NCBI GenBank assembly: GCA_015490435.1
Contig: WFXV01000052.1
Location: 1 to 35,539, forward strand
DNA length: 35,539 bases
Direction of reading: 5' to 3'
Source: Thermaceae bacterium
GTDB taxonomy: Bacteria; Deinococcota; Deinococci; Deinococcales; Marinithermaceae
The position numbers and the translations under genes are program-made. Positions 7,983 to 17,556 of this stretch are shown here, in pieces. Under the pieces are notes generated by a model. The model was not told the DNA's origin and did no database searches. It saw only the letters and a list, made by a program, of their open reading frames with translations. Position 1 is the first letter of the stretch; the number at the start of each line of letters is the position of its first letter.

Positions 7983-9129
7983 CCTCCGCCTCCTCCCGGG
8001 CCCGGCGGAAGGCCCTGATAAGCGCCTCCTCCGGCGCCTCGCCGTAGGTCTCCTCGTGGTAGCGGCGGTAAGCCTCCTCGACCCCGAGCACCTCGGCCTC
8101 AGCAGACCCGCTCCCCTCCCGCGCGTCCTCGACCTCGAAGACCACCTCGAGCAGGTGGGGGTTTTCGGAAAGGAGCCGCTCCCTGAGGACCGGATCCGGC
8201 CGCCCCTTTAGGGCGAGCTTCGCGTAGCCGGGAAAGCGCTCGAGCTCAAGCGCCCTCCGCTCGAGCTCCTCGAGGGAGAAGCGGAAGGTCTTGAGCGGCT
8301 TGCCCCAGCGCGCCTGGATCTCTTCCAAAACCCGCGCGGGCCTTCCCGGCTCGAGCTCGAGGAGGATCGCCCCCCGGGGCGCGTCCTCCCCCTCGCCGAA
8401 GTCAAGCTGGATCAAGGAGCCCGCGTAGTACGCGAGGGGCGCGTCCGAGACCCGCTGCTGCCGGTGGATGTGCCCGAGCGCCACGTACCCCGCCCCGGTG
8501 GGCAGCGCCTCCGCCGGCACCGCGTAGCTATTCCCCACGTAGAAGGTGAACTCGCCCCCGCCGAGCTTCAGGTTCGCCCCCTCCAGGGTGAGGTGGCCGA
8601 CCAGAAGGTTCGCCGTCCTTGGGGAAAAGCCCCGGGCGAGGTTTTCGAGCACCTTCCGCATCCGCTCGGCGTAGGCGAGCTGCTGCTCCCCGACGTCCTT
8701 CTCCATGAGCTCGGCGGCCTTCACCAGCCGGCGCTCGGAGAGAAAGGGAAGGAGCGCGGCCCGGAGGGCGCCCCGCTCGCGCACCCCGCCCTCCTCGAAG
8801 AAGCGGAGCTCGGCCTCGATCTCGGCGCCGAAGAGCCCGAGCACCCCCCGCCAGGCGGCGATCCGCGCCCGGGGGTCGTGGTTGCCGGCGACCCCGAGGA
8901 GGGGGACGCCGAGCTCCTTCAGGCGCATCAAGAAGTCGAAGAAGACCGCCTCCGCCTCGGCCGGGACCTGGGGCCGGTCGAAGAGGTCGCCGGCGGCGAC
9001 GAGGAGCTCAACCCGCTCCTCCTCGACGATCTTGAGGACCTCCTCCAAGGCGGCGGCGATCTCCGGGGTGCGGTCCACCCCCTTCAGGGTCTTGCCCAGG
9101 TGCCAGTCGGCGGTGTGCAGGATCCTCAT
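7963..9129 (-). CDS. sbcD: Exonuclease subunit SbcD (Mre11-like)
   Basis: MRILHTADWHLGKTLKGVDR...AAGDLFDRPQVP...VAGNHDPRARIA...VGHLTLEGA...LGHIHRQQ phosphoesterase motifs. Confidence 0.95.
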   Translation of the reverse strand: MRILHTADWHLGKTLKGVDRTPEIAAALEEVLKIVEEERVELLVAAGDLFDRPQVPAEAEAVFFDFLMRLKELGVPLLGVAGNHDPRARIAAWRGVLGLFGAEIEAELRFFEEGGVRERGALRAALLPFLSERRLVKAAELMEKDVGEQQLAYAERMRKVLENLARGFSPRTANLLVGHLTLEGANLKLGGGEFTFYVGNSYAVPAEALPTGAGYVALGHIHRQQRVSDAPLAYYAGSLIQLDFGEGEDAPRGAILLELEPGRPARVLEEIQARWGKPLKTFRFSLEELERRALELERFPGYAKLALKGRPDPVLRERLLSENPHLLEVVFEVEDAREGSGSAEAEVLGVEEAYRRYHEETYGEAPEEALIRAFRRAREEAEDAAASA

Positions 9130-10841
9130 AGGTCGAGCTCGTCCCGTAGGGTCTTGGCGGAGACGTCCTCCGCCACCTCGCTTTGCTTGGTGGCCCAGGC
9201 GGGGAAGGGGAAGGTGACGAGTTGGGGCACCGGCACCTCGGGCTGCTGCAAGATCACCGCCCCCTGGGGCAGGATCAGCGCCCGCTCCCGGAAGGCCCCG
9301 GGCAGGTAGCGGTACTCGGGCCGCTCGGCCTCGGCGGCGTCGAGCCGGCCCACCACCCGGATGGCGGCGTTCGCCACCACCCGCCGCTCGACCTCGCTCG
9401 CGGTCTGCTGCGCCCCGATCAGGATCACCCCGAGGGAACGGCCGCGCTCGGCGATGTCGAGGAGGATGTCCTTGATCGGGCTCTCCCCATCCCGGGGGGC
9501 ATACTTGTTGAGCTCATCCAGCACCACGAAGACCTTGCCCCGGTAGCGGTTTTCCTCCTTGGCGGTGAAGACCTCCTTGAGGAGCGAGCCGACCACGAAC
9601 ATCTGCGCCTGGGGCGCGAGCCGGTGGATGTCCACCACGTTGAGCTGGCGGTCGCTCTTCAAGGGGTCCGGGGGCCGGCCCGGCCGGTCGCCCCGGATCA
9701 GCCGGCGCACGTGCTTCGCCGCCGCCCGGAGCCGGCGGATGAAGGCCTGCAGCGTCCCGGTGTGCTGGCGGGCGATCCAGCGGGGGTCGCCCTTCGCCTC
9801 CTCGCCCTCGGCCTCGTTGCCGAGGAGCTTGGCCTCGAGGTAGAGGACCAGGTCGTCGAAGGTGGAAAGCGCCACCTTGCCGAGCGCGTCGAAGGTGACC
9901 GGCGCGGCCTCGGCCCCCTCCCAGTCGTCCACCAAGAGGGCTGGCCCCTCCTGGTCGCGGGCGAGCTGGGCGAGGCGCAGGGTGACGTGGTCGATCAAAA
10001 AGCCGAGGTTGGTCATCGCCCCCCGGTCGGCGAAGAGGTAGGGAAGTAGCCCCTCCCGGGCGAACTGGACCAGGTCCCAGTGGTAGGGGATCACCCCCTC
10101 GTGGCGCCCGCTGGTCTCGGGAATGAGCTCCCCCTCCCCGGGGGCGAAGCGGGGCGGGGCAAAAAGCCCCACGCTGTCGAAGGGCTCGGCGGGCAGGCCG
10201 AGGGCGCGGTAGGCCTCCCGGTCCTCGTCTTTAAGCAGGGCGTTCGGGCGGTCGAGGTAGAAGAGGTCCTGGCCCTTGACGTTGAAGATCAGCGTGCGGG
10301 CGCTGGCGGCGTCCTTCAAGACCCCGCTTCGGTAGAGGGAAAAGAGCAAGAAGAGCGCGTAGCTCGTCTTCGCCGCCACCCCCGAGATCCCCGAGATGTT
10401 CACGTGGCCGCCCCGGCGGCCGTCCAGGAACTCGAGGTTCACGTAGGCCGGCTCACCGTTCCTGAGGAGCCCCACCGGGAGCCGCTCCCGCATCCGCTCG
10501 TAGTAAAGCGCCTCGAGCAACCGCTCGCCCCGGGCCAGGTAGACGGGGGCGCCGGGCTCGGGGGGGAGATAGTCCTCGGGCTCGAGCCGGGTGACGGTGA
10601 CGTGGGCGACGTAGGCGGTGTTCACCGGGAGGACGTTCTCCCGCACGAGGAAAGCGTCCGAGTCGAACTGGCTGCCCTCGTGCAGCTTCATCACCCGGTC
10701 CACCATGCCGTAGTAGCGGACGCCGCCGCTTTCGGCAAAGACCAGGTCATCCAGGCGGAGCAGCCCGCCCTCCTCGACGCCCACCCAGAACTCGAGCGGG
10801 GTCGATTCCCGCCGGCCGAGGACCACGCCCACCGGTTCCAT
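9126..10841 (-). CDS. herA: HerA-type ATPase (bacterial HerA/DUF87-like)
   Basis: HAS-barrel-like N-terminus, NISGISGVAAKTSYALFLLFS P-loop-like motif, VFVVLDELNKYAP Walker B, ILIGAQQTASEVERRVVANAAIRVVGRLD; adjacent to nurA and sbcD. Confidence 0.85.
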   Translation of the reverse strand: MEPVGVVLGRRESTPLEFWVGVEEGGLLRLDDLVFAESGGVRYYGMVDRVMKLHEGSQFDSDAFLVRENVLPVNTAYVAHVTVTRLEPEDYLPPEPGAPVYLARGERLLEALYYERMRERLPVGLLRNGEPAYVNLEFLDGRRGGHVNISGISGVAAKTSYALFLLFSLYRSGVLKDAASARTLIFNVKGQDLFYLDRPNALLKDEDREAYRALGLPAEPFDSVGLFAPPRFAPGEGELIPETSGRHEGVIPYHWDLVQFAREGLLPYLFADRGAMTNLGFLIDHVTLRLAQLARDQEGPALLVDDWEGAEAAPVTFDALGKVALSTFDDLVLYLEAKLLGNEAEGEEAKGDPRWIARQHTGTLQAFIRRLRAAAKHVRRLIRGDRPGRPPDPLKSDRQLNVVDIHRLAPQAQMFVVGSLLKEVFTAKEENRYRGKVFVVLDELNKYAPRDGESPIKDILLDIAERGRSLGVILIGAQQTASEVERRVVANAAIRVVGRLDAAEAERPEYRYLPGAFRERALILPQGAVILQQPEVPVPQLVTFPFPAWATKQSEVAEDVSAKTLRDELDL

Positions 10842-10853
10842 CGCGGAACTATC

Positions 10854-11783
10854 CTAACCGGCGAAGAGGCGAAAGAGGCGCCGGCGGAGGAGGTCCCGGC
10901 TCCCGAGCCGGCGCCTAAGCTCGCGCTCGAGCCCCCCCACCGGCAGAAGGTTCGCCGGCGCCCGGGGGTCGCGGTAGGGCGAGGAGGCGAGCCGGGTGAG
11001 CACGAAGAGCGCGTGGGCCGCGAGGGTTCGGGCCTCCTCGAGCTCCCCGGCGTCGGTCTCGACCCGCACCAGTCCGGCGCTTTGCGCATACGGCGGGGAG
11101 GGTTCCAGGGGAAGGCGCTGGTACCAGCTGAAAAAGTCCCTCGGGGTGCGGCGGGCGGCGGCCGGGACCCGGAAGACCGGGGTGCGCTCGCCGGGGCCGA
11201 GCTCGGCGAGGATCCCCGCCCGCTCCCCGTCCAGGTAGCGGCGGAAAAAGCTCTTGACGTAGCCGAGCCGGGGCGGGCCAAAGGCGGTTTCCTTGGGGAA
11301 GAAAAGCGGCCCGTCGTGGAAGAGGAGGGCGTCCGGGTGGACCTCGGCGAGGCGCTGGCCGAGGGCCCACTCCGCCTTGCGCCTGAGCTCCCGGGCAGCC
11401 GCGAGCAGCTCCTCCCGGGAGGCGGCGGGGACCTCGAGCGGCCGGTAGGCCGGGCCCCCGGGGAGCTCTAGGGGAAACGCCGCCGGCGAGACGAAGACCC
11501 TCTGCACCAAGGCCGGCTCGGCCAGGCGGATTCCTTCCTCGCCCCGCACCACCGCCCCCACCGCGTAGCTGAAGAGCACGCCGGGGAAGCGGTCCTCCAC
11601 CCAGACGAAGGCGTCCACCCGCTCCACCCCGTCGACGAAGATCCAGGGACCGGGGTGGGGCTGGGCCCCAGCGCGGGGCGCCCAGGGGCCGGGCTCGGCC
11701 GGCTCGGCGGGGACCGCCGTCGCCTCCTCCGGCCCCTCGTGGACGCCGTAGTCGGGCTCCCAGGCCTCGACGCGGAGCCGCAT
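10854..11783 (-). CDS. nurA: NurA-domain nuclease
   Basis: WIFVDGVERVDAFVWVED, DALLFHDGPLF, GYVKSFFRRYL, SPYRDPRAPANLLPVGGLERELRRRLG typical NurA motifs; next to herA. Confidence 0.85.
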   Translation of the reverse strand: MRLRVEAWEPDYGVHEGPEEATAVPAEPAEPGPWAPRAGAQPHPGPWIFVDGVERVDAFVWVEDRFPGVLFSYAVGAVVRGEEGIRLAEPALVQRVFVSPAAFPLELPGGPAYRPLEVPAASREELLAAARELRRKAEWALGQRLAEVHPDALLFHDGPLFFPKETAFGPPRLGYVKSFFRRYLDGERAGILAELGPGERTPVFRVPAAARRTPRDFFSWYQRLPLEPSPPYAQSAGLVRVETDAGELEEARTLAAHALFVLTRLASSPYRDPRAPANLLPVGGLERELRRRLGSRDLLRRRLFRLFAG

Positions 11784-11788
11784 CCCCC

Positions 11789-12862
11789 TTATTTTTCCAG
11801 CCGCGCGAGCGCTTCCTTGGCCTTTTGGTGTTCGGGGTCGAGCTTGAGCGCCTCCCGGTACTGCGCCCGGGCGCCCTCGAGGTCCCCGAGCTTCTCGTTG
11901 GCCACCCCGAGCCAGTAGCGGTAGTCGGCGTTCTTGGAGGCGAGGACCACCGCCTTGGTGAAGAAGAAGCGGGCTTCCTTGGCCTGGCCGAGCTCGAGGT
12001 GGGCCTGGCCCAGGTAGAAGTAGGCCTCGGGGTAGGCGAGCGGGGCGAGCTCCACCGCCTTCTTCAAGGCGGCGATGGCCCCGGCGAAGTCGCCCTTCTT
12101 GAGCCGCACCTGCCCCAGGTAGTCCCAGGCCAGGCTGTTTTCGGGATCGAGGCGCACCGCCTCGGTGAGCACCTCTTCCGCCCGGTCGAGCTCGCCCTTG
12201 ACCGCGAGCAAGGCCCCGAGCCGCGCGCGGTAGTAGGGCTCCTCGGGAGCCGCCCGGACCGCCTCCTCGAGCGCCGCCACCGCCTCCTCGAGCTTGCCCT
12301 GGGCGAGGTAGGCGAGGGCGAGGTTGTAGCGGATCTGGGCGTTCTGGGGGTCGAGCTCGGCCGCCTTCTTGAAGGCCGCGATCGCCTGCTCGTGGTTGCC
12401 GAGGGCCTCCTCGATCACCCCCTCGAGGTTGTAGACCGCCGCGTCCTCGGGGGCGATCCGCTTGGCGTCGGCGAGGACGCTCTTGGCCTTGGCGAGCTGG
12501 AGCTTTTTGAGGGCGGGGTCCTCGCTCTCGCCGGCGAGCTCGAGGTAGGCCTTCGCCAGCGCCAGGTAGGCGGGCAGGAACCTGGCGTCGAGGGCGATCG
12601 CCCGCTTCAGGTTCTCCACCGCGGGGTTCAAAAGTCCGAGCTTGAGCTGCACCCGGCCGAGCCCGTAAAGCGCCCGGGGGTTGTTCGGATCCTTCTTCAC
12701 CGCCTGCTTGTAGGCGATGAAGGAGGCGTCGTAGGCGCCTTCGGCGTAGTACTTGTTGCCGAGCAGCATCCAGGCCTCGGGGGTGAGGTCCTTGGCCTCT
12801 TGCTGGGCCAGCCCGGCGCCCAGGAGGAGGGCGAGGAGTAGGGGGACGATTCGGTTCCGCAT
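11789..12862 (-). CDS. Secreted/periplasmic TPR-repeat protein
   Basis: Signal peptide MRNRIVPLLLALLLGAGLAQ, then tandem TPRs (AYKQAVKKDPNNPRALYGLGRVQLKLG etc.). Confidence 0.85.
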   Translation of the reverse strand: MRNRIVPLLLALLLGAGLAQQEAKDLTPEAWMLLGNKYYAEGAYDASFIAYKQAVKKDPNNPRALYGLGRVQLKLGLLNPAVENLKRAIALDARFLPAYLALAKAYLELAGESEDPALKKLQLAKAKSVLADAKRIAPEDAAVYNLEGVIEEALGNHEQAIAAFKKAAELDPQNAQIRYNLALAYLAQGKLEEAVAALEEAVRAAPEEPYYRARLGALLAVKGELDRAEEVLTEAVRLDPENSLAWDYLGQVRLKKGDFAGAIAALKKAVELAPLAYPEAYFYLGQAHLELGQAKEARFFFTKAVVLASKNADYRYWLGVANEKLGDLEGARAQYREALKLDPEHQKAKEALARLEK

Positions 12863-12871
12863 GCGTGCCTC

Positions 12872-14128
12872 CTAGAGAATGTACCGGGAGAGGTCCTCCC
12901 GCTCGAAAACCGGGAGCAGCCGCTCCGCGACGTAGGCCTCGGTGATGGTGACCCGCCCGAGACCGGTCTCAAAGCTGATCTCCTCGAGCACCCGCTCGAG
13001 CACGGTGTGAAGCCTGCGCGCCCCGATGTCCTCGAGCTCCTGGTTGGCCCGGTGGGCGAACCGGGCCACCGCCCGGATCGCCTCCGGGGTGAACTCGACC
13101 TCGGTGCCGTCGGCGGCGAGCAAGGCGGTGTACTGGCGGATCAGCGAGGACTCGGTCTGGGTCAGGATCCGCTCGAAGTCCTCGGCGGTAAGGGGCTTGA
13201 GCTCGACCCGGATGGGAAACCGCCCCTGGAGTTCGGGGATGAGATCAGTGGGCTTGGCCACGTGGAAGGCCCCGGCCCCGATGAAGAGCACGTGCTCGGT
13301 GGAGATGGGGCCGAGCCGGGTGTTCACCACGGTCCCCTCGACGATCGGGAGGAGGTCCCGCTGCACCCCCTCGCCGGAGACGTCGGGGCCGCGCACCCCG
13401 TCCTTGGAGGCGATCTTGTCGATCTCGTCGATGAAGACGATGCCGTCTTCCTGGGCCCGCCGGGCCGCCTCCTGGCTCACCTCCTCCTTGTCCACCAGGG
13501 TCTCGGCGACCTGGTTCTTGAGCGCCTCCCGCGCCTCCCTGACCCGCATCCGCCGGCGCACCCGGCGGCGGGGCAGGAGGCCGGTGAGCATCTCGGAGAG
13601 GCCCTGCATCATCTGCTCCCCGCCGAGCATGCCCATGAAGGGGAGCTTGGGCTCCTCGGGCACCTCGATCTCAACCAGCCGGTCGTCAACCCGCCCGGAG
13701 GCCACCTCCGAGACCCCCACCCCGAGCAACCCGGCGAGCTCCTCGTTGGCCCGGCGGGTCGCCTCCTCGGCCACCGCCTCGGTCTTCTCCCGCATCACCA
13801 GCTGGTAGGCGACCTCCGCCAGGTCGCGGACGATCGAGTCCACATCGCGGCCGACGTAGCCCACCTCGGTGAACTTGGTGGCCTCCACCTTCAAGAAGGG
13901 CGCCCGGGCGAGGCGCGCAAGCCGCCTCGCGATCTCGGTCTTCCCCACCCCGGTGGGGCCCATCATCAGGATGTTCTTGGGCATGACCTCGCGGGCGAGC
14001 TCGGGGGGCAGCTTCTTGCGCCGGTAGCGGTTCCTGAGCGCTACCGCCACCGCCCGTTTGGCCTCGTCCTGGCCGACCACGTACTTGTCGAGCTCGGCAA
14101 CGATCTCGCGCGGCGTCAACTCGGTCAT
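12872..14128 (-). CDS. hslU: ATP-dependent protease ATPase subunit HslU
   Basis: [40 protein letters not shown]...[20 protein letters not shown]...[10 protein letters not shown]...C-terminal DLSRYIL. Confidence 0.97.
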   Translation of the reverse strand: MTELTPREIVAELDKYVVGQDEAKRAVAVALRNRYRRKKLPPELAREVMPKNILMMGPTGVGKTEIARRLARLARAPFLKVEATKFTEVGYVGRDVDSIVRDLAEVAYQLVMREKTEAVAEEATRRANEELAGLLGVGVSEVASGRVDDRLVEIEVPEEPKLPFMGMLGGEQMMQGLSEMLTGLLPRRRVRRRMRVREAREALKNQVAETLVDKEEVSQEAARRAQEDGIVFIDEIDKIASKDGVRGPDVSGEGVQRDLLPIVEGTVVNTRLGPISTEHVLFIGAGAFHVAKPTDLIPELQGRFPIRVELKPLTAEDFERILTQTESSLIRQYTALLAADGTEVEFTPEAIRAVARFAHRANQELEDIGARRLHTVLERVLEEISFETGLGRVTITEAYVAERLLPVFEREDLSRYIL

Positions 14129-14658
14129 CGGGCTTCTCCCACGGTGAGCACGGTGATCTCGCCCCCAGAATATAGGTCGATCTCGGCCGCGATGCGAAGG
14201 GCCTTCTCGGCGATCTCGGGGGCCGGGAGCGCGGTCTCGCGCAAAAGCGCCTTGGCCGCGGCGAGCGCGTAGGGCGCCCCGCTCCCCACCCCGAGCACCG
14301 GCTCGTCGGGGGCCAGGACCTCGCCGGTACCCGAGAGCAAGAGCAGTTGCTCGCGGTCGGCGACCACCATCATCGCCTCGAGCTGGCGGAGGATCTTGTC
14401 GGTGCGCCAGAGCTTGACCGTCTCCACCGCCGCCCGCTGGAGGTTGCCGCGGGCCGCCTTGAGCTGCTCCTCGAACTTTTCGAAGAGGGTGAAGGCGTCA
14501 GCGACGCTCCCGGCGAAGCCGGCGAGGACGCCGCCCTCGAGCCGGCGCACCTTGACCGCGCCCCGCTTCATCACCGTCTGGCCCAGGGTCACCTGGCCGT
14601 CCCCCGCGAGGGCGGTCACCCCGTCCCTGCGCACCGCCAGGATGGTGGTCCCGTGCAT
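14125..14658 (-). CDS. hslV: ATP-dependent protease peptidase subunit HslV
   Basis: [31 protein letters not shown]...[19 protein letters not shown]; overlaps hslU start; internal ATG of 14670 ORF preferred. Confidence 0.95.
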   Translation of the reverse strand: MHGTTILAVRRDGVTALAGDGQVTLGQTVMKRGAVKVRRLEGGVLAGFAGSVADAFTLFEKFEEQLKAARGNLQRAAVETVKLWRTDKILRQLEAMMVVADREQLLLLSGTGEVLAPDEPVLGVGSGAPYALAAAKALLRETALPAPEIAEKALRIAAEIDLYSGGEITVLTVGEAR

Positions 14659-14691
14659 CGCCGGCATCAAGGGAAGGCTACCGGCGGGCGG

Positions 14692-16014
14692 TTAGGCAGC
14701 GGTGAGAGCAAACCCCTCGGTGCGAAGCCATTCCCGGAAGGCGGAGAGCCCGCGGGCGAACATCCGCCGGCGCCGCTCCTTTTTGGGAATCTTTTCGGGC
14801 CAGGCCGGGACCAGACCCCAGTTCGCGTTCATCGGCTGGAAATTCTCGGGGTTGGCCTCGGCCAAAAAGCGCACCAACCCGCCCAGCATGCTGGCCTCGG
14901 GCGGCACCACCACCTCTCCGCCTTGGGCGAGGCGGGCCGCGTTCTTGCCCGCGAGCCAGCCGGTGGCGGCGGACTCGAGGTAGCCCTCGACCCCGGCGAG
15001 CACCCCGGCGGCGAAGAGCCGGGGCTCCTCCTTGAACTGAAGGGTGGCCCGGAGCAGGCGGGGGGCGTTTAGGTAGGTGTTCCGGTGCATCACCCCGTAG
15101 CGGACGATCTCGGCTTTCTCGAGGCCCGGAATCGAACGCACGAGCTCCTTCTGGTCCCCCCACTTGAGCCCGGTCTGAAACCCCACCAGGCTCCACATCC
15201 GCCCCGCCTTGTCCTCGCGGCGGAGCTGCACCACCGCGAAGGGCCGCTCCTTCGTGCGGGGGTCGAAGATCCCGACCGGCTTTAAAGGCCCAAAGAGCGG
15301 GGTCTGGTAGCCCCGGCGGCCGAGCTCCTCGATCGGGATGCAGCCCTCGAAGAACTCGAGCTTCTCCCACTCGTGGGGGGTGTGGCGCCGGGCCCGGGTC
15401 AGGATCTCGTAGAAGCGGCGGTACTCCTCCTCGGTCATCGGGCAGTTGATGTAGTCGGGGCTCTGATCGTAGCGCCCGGCGAAGAAGCACTTCTCCATGT
15501 CGATCGACTCGAAGAGCACCACCGGGGCGGCAGCGTCGTAAAAGGCGAGGAAGTGGTCGCCAAAGCGCCGCTTCAAGGCTTCGGTCAGGGGATCCGAGGT
15601 CAGGGGGCCGGTGGCGAGGACCACCGGGCCCTTTTCCGGGATCTCGGTGACCTCCTCGCGCACCACCTCGATCAAGGGGTGCTCCTCTACCGCCTTGGTG
15701 ATCCGCTCGGAGAACTCCTCCCGGTCCACCGCGAGCGCCCCGCCCGCGGGCACCCGGGCGGCGTCGGCGGCCGCCATCACCACGCTCTTTGCCTCGCGCA
15801 TCTCGGCCTGGAGGAGCCCCTTCGCGCTGGTCTCCCCCTCAGCCCCGAGCGAGGTGGAGCAAACGAGTTCCGCGAGCTTTCCGGTCCGGTGCGCCGGGGT
15901 CATCTTCCGGGGGCGCATCTCATGGAGCCGGACCATAACCCCCTCGCGGGCCGCCGCGAGAGCGGCCTCGCTGCCGGCGAGCCCGCCGCCGATCACGTGC
16001 ACCACGCGGTCCAC
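14692..16014 (-). CDS. trmFO: tRNA (uracil-54-C5)-methyltransferase TrmFO (FADH2/folate-dependent)
   Basis: VVHVIGGGLAGSEAALAAAREGVMVRLHEMRPRKMTPAHRTGKLAELVCSTSLGAEGETSAKGLLQAEMR, classical TrmFO. Confidence 0.96.
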   Translation of the reverse strand: MDRVVHVIGGGLAGSEAALAAAREGVMVRLHEMRPRKMTPAHRTGKLAELVCSTSLGAEGETSAKGLLQAEMREAKSVVMAAADAARVPAGGALAVDREEFSERITKAVEEHPLIEVVREEVTEIPEKGPVVLATGPLTSDPLTEALKRRFGDHFLAFYDAAAPVVLFESIDMEKCFFAGRYDQSPDYINCPMTEEEYRRFYEILTRARRHTPHEWEKLEFFEGCIPIEELGRRGYQTPLFGPLKPVGIFDPRTKERPFAVVQLRREDKAGRMWSLVGFQTGLKWGDQKELVRSIPGLEKAEIVRYGVMHRNTYLNAPRLLRATLQFKEEPRLFAAGVLAGVEGYLESAATGWLAGKNAARLAQGGEVVVPPEASMLGGLVRFLAEANPENFQPMNANWGLVPAWPEKIPKKERRRRMFARGLSAFREWLRTEGFALTAA

Positions 16015-16074
16015 AACCCCCTGACCTTAGCAAAAACCACGGGGCAATAAAAGCGTCCCGGTTAGACTGATCGT

Positions 16075-16677
16075 ATGGCGAAGGGATTCCAGGATCTCCT
16101 CGGCGCCCTCCTCGCCTCCGGTCTCGCGCGGCCGGAGGTGCTCGAGGGCGCGGCCAAGAAGCTCGGCTTGGATGACCTCTAAGGTGGCCTGCTCGGCGGG
16201 TCGGGCGGAGTCATTGGGGCGCTCGGCGGCCTCCTCGGGGGCGGCGCTCAAAAAAGCGGCCCGAACCCCTTGGAGCTCATCACCCGGCTCGCCGGCGGCG
16301 CCCCCGCGGCCCCGGCCACCGACCCCGAGGAGCGGGCCAAGACCCTCCTGCTCGCCATGATCCTCGCCGCCAAGGCCGACGGCAAGCTCGGCCGAGAGGA
16401 GTACGAGCGGATCACCGGCAAGCTCGAGGAGGTGGACGCCTCCCACGAGGTGCGGGCCTTCGTCTACCAGGCGATGGCCGAGGCCCAAGACCCCGCCCCG
16501 CTCGTCGAGGCGGCGCGAAGGGACCCCGCCCTCGCGAAGGAGATCTTCGCCGCCAGCGTGCTCGCGATCCGGGTGGACACCCCGGAGGAAAGCCGCTACC
16601 TCGCGGAGCTCGCCCAGAAGCTGGGCCTATCCCAGGCCGAGGTCCGGGAAGTGCTCGCCCGCGCGGGGCTCGCTTAG
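16075..16677 (+). pseudogene. DUF533/YebE (TerB-like) protein gene interrupted by an in-frame TAA
   Basis: ATG16075 MAKGFQDLLGALLASGLARPEVLEGAAKKLGLDDL* then same frame GGLLGGSGGVIGALGGLLGGGAQ...ERAKTLLLAMILAAKADGKLGREEYERI...; TAA at 16180-16182. Confidence 0.7.
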
Positions 16678-17543
16678 ATCCGCCGGCCCTTCTCGTCGTA
16701 CTTGTAAAAGCCCTGGCCGGTCTTCCGCCCGAGGAGGCCGGCCTGCACCATCTTCTTAAGCAGGGGCGAGGGCCGGTACTTGGAGTCGGAAAAGCCCTCG
16801 TAGAGGACCTCCATAATCGCGAGCACGGTGTCGAGGCCGATGAAGTCGGCGAGCTCCAAGGGCCCCATGGGGTGGTTCATCCCGAGCTTCATCACCGCGT
16901 CCACCGCCTCCGGCGTCGCCACCCCCTCGTGCACCGCCTGGATCGCCTCGTTCAGCATCGGAATCAACACCCGGTTGGAGACGAAACCGGGGTAGTCGTT
17001 GACCTCCACCGGGGTCTTCTTCATCTTGCGGGCGACGGCGACGACGGTCTCGGTGGTCTCGTCCGAGGTGCGGTGCCCGCGGATCACCTCGACCAGCACC
17101 ATGAGCGGCACCGGGTTCATGAAGTGCATCCCGATGAACTTCTCGGGCCGGCTCGTGTAGGAGGCGAGCTTGGTGATGGGGATCGAGGAGGTGTTCGAGG
17201 CCAGGATCCCCTCGGGCTTCACCACCTGGTCGAGCTCCCGGAAGACCTCGGCCTTCACCCCCTCGTCCTCGACCACCGCCTCGACCACCAGGTCGCAGTC
17301 GGCGAAGTCCTTGAGGGAGAGCGTCGTCTTGATCCGGCCGAGGGCGGCGTCATGTTCCTCCTGGGTGATCTTGCCCTTTTCCAAAAACTTCCCGAGGGAG
17401 CGGCGAATGGCCGCGAGTCCCCGCTCCAAAAACCGCTCCTCAACGTCCCTGAGCACCACCTCATAGCCCGCCTGGGCGGCCACCTGGGCGATGCCGGAGC
17501 CCATCTGGCCGGCCCCCACGACACCGATCTTCTTGACCTCCAT
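16674..17543 (-). CDS. 3-hydroxybutyryl-CoA / 3-hydroxyacyl-CoA dehydrogenase
   Basis: [30 protein letters not shown]...[33 protein letters not shown]...[17 protein letters not shown]. Confidence 0.95.
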   Translation of the reverse strand: MEVKKIGVVGAGQMGSGIAQVAAQAGYEVVLRDVEERFLERGLAAIRRSLGKFLEKGKITQEEHDAALGRIKTTLSLKDFADCDLVVEAVVEDEGVKAEVFRELDQVVKPEGILASNTSSIPITKLASYTSRPEKFIGMHFMNPVPLMVLVEVIRGHRTSDETTETVVAVARKMKKTPVEVNDYPGFVSNRVLIPMLNEAIQAVHEGVATPEAVDAVMKLGMNHPMGPLELADFIGLDTVLAIMEVLYEGFSDSKYRPSPLLKKMVQAGLLGRKTGQGFYKYDEKGRRI

Positions 17544-17556
17544 GGCGCCTCCTTTC

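Noticed and set aside
6480-8018. 512-aa plus-strand ORF antisense to sbcC
   Set aside because: Antisense to an unambiguous SbcC; composition (Leu/Pro/Glu-rich) reflects complementary GC3 bias
10080-11471. 463-aa plus ORF over nurA/herA, and similar long antisense ORFs (13007..14272, 14347..15072, 27155..28369, 28272..29174)
   Set aside because: All overlap confident genes on the opposite strand; no recognisable domains or start signals
16180-16182. Recoding (selenocysteine/pyrrolysine) at the in-frame stop of the DUF533 gene
   Set aside because: The codon is TAA, not TGA or TAG; no recoding element expected
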